Shown here: piece after piece, positions 6,155 to 6,383 of the stretch
Position numbering within the stretch: position 1 is the stretch's first letter
How the letters are laid out: each line of letters starts with the position of its first letter
NCBI GenBank assembly: GCA_016202555.1
Contig: JACQOL010000044.1
Span: forward strand, 1-6,383
Length of the DNA: 6,383 nucleotides
Origin: Chloroflexota bacterium
Lineage (GTDB): Bacteria > Chloroflexota > Dehalococcoidia > Dehalococcoidales > UBA2162
Direction of reading: 5' to 3'
Notes under the pieces: model-generated
What the model was told of the DNA's origin: nothing
What the model saw: only the letters and a program-made list of their open reading frames with translations
Database searches by the model: none
Program-made: the position numbers and the translations under genes

Positions 6155-6383
6155 TCAGGCTAGCCTTTTATAGAGAGCAGCTATTCTGCTGGTTACCAGT
6201 CTCGCTGCATGGGCGTGATTCATTGCTTTCTTTAGGTCATTCGCCAGCTTTTCGTCCTTGATGACGTCCCTTATCCAATTGATAAAGTCATTCTTCTTCG
6301 CATTGGCATGAAAGACATAATTCTCATCTGACATAGTTGTAAGCTCATCCCCGAGCTCTTTCAAGTTACACAGGCTATGGCCA
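6155..6383 (-). CDS. Small conserved protein with KNDF motif, partial (N-terminus outside window)
   Basis: The minus-strand frame is open from the window edge to a TGA at 6157-6155, giving about 76 visible residues of the C-terminal part. Reading from the edge it begins GHSLCNLKELGDELTTMSDE. It continues into FHANAKKNDFINWIRDVIKDEKLA, written here in parts: FHANAKKNDF then INWIRDVI then KDEKLANDLKKA. This resembles small proteins of archaea and bacteria with NLxEL...MSDExF..H.N..KNDF..WI.DV..DE.LA, which I associate loosely with the DUF5752 type; that label is from memory and uncertain. Function is unknown. A TTG at 6364 could be a start. However, the family-like G-x-x-L-x-N-L-K-E-L segment continues upstream of it without a stop, so the real start probably lies beyond the window. 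The gene is convergent to the moxR operon. It is highly charged, helix-rich and predicted soluble. Confidence 0.72.
   Translation of the reverse strand, partial: GHSLCNLKELGDELTTMSDENYVFHANAKKNDFINWIRDVIKDEKLANDLKKAMNHAHAARLVTSRIAALYKRLA

Noticed and set aside
6143..6161. AGCCT/AGGCT hairpin spanning the stop of the convergent gene as a terminator
   Set aside because: The stem is only 5 bp with a 9-base loop, and no T-run follows on the minus strand. On the plus strand only four Ts follow. The hairpin at 6095-6122 is better.

Overview
The window reads as ordinary bacterial chromosome of medium GC content. It has a one-piece tmRNA, Shine-Dalgarno-led genes and a Tat translocase subunit. The gene families and a KNDF-motif protein at the right edge fit a Chloroflexota (Dehalococcoidia-like) genome. 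That placement is a weak inference from family flavour, because no phylogenetic marker is complete enough here to fix it.

Left part (1-1207, + strand): the 3' end of a tRNA gene, then tatA (twin-arginine translocation pore subunit), smpB and ssrA (tmRNA). The last two are only 15 bases apart. SmpB and tmRNA are the two dedicated parts of trans-translation, which rescues stalled ribosomes. The tmRNA can be read in detail: acceptor stem with the G3-U70 alanine identity pair, a resume codon GGC, a tag reading GNEPVLVAA, and several pseudoknot helices. Its T stem appears to be 6 bp rather than 5.

Middle part (1208-5980, + strand): a gap of about 220 bases with an inverted repeat and a possible promoter, then a three-gene operon: a MoxR-type AAA+ ATPase, a membrane-anchored DUF58 protein, and a large polytopic membrane protein with a periplasmic/extracellular transglutaminase-like domain (TgpA/DUF3488-DUF4129 type). 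This trio recurs widely in bacteria. The usual picture is an ATPase chaperone working with a von Willebrand-A-like membrane protein and a cysteine-protease/transglutaminase-fold enzyme at the cell surface. The exact substrate is generally unknown.

Right part (5981-6383): a short intergenic stretch with a terminator-like hairpin, then the C-terminal part of a convergent minus-strand gene that runs off the window edge. It encodes a small conserved protein with an H-x-N-x-x-K-N-D-F-x-x-W-I-x-D-V motif.

I see no sign of a mobile element, CRISPR array, defence system or new multi-gene system. The items most worth checking are the tmRNA T-stem length and tag, the Glu at the third catalytic position of the transglutaminase domain, the degenerate metal site of the DUF58 protein, and the edge-truncated convergent gene.
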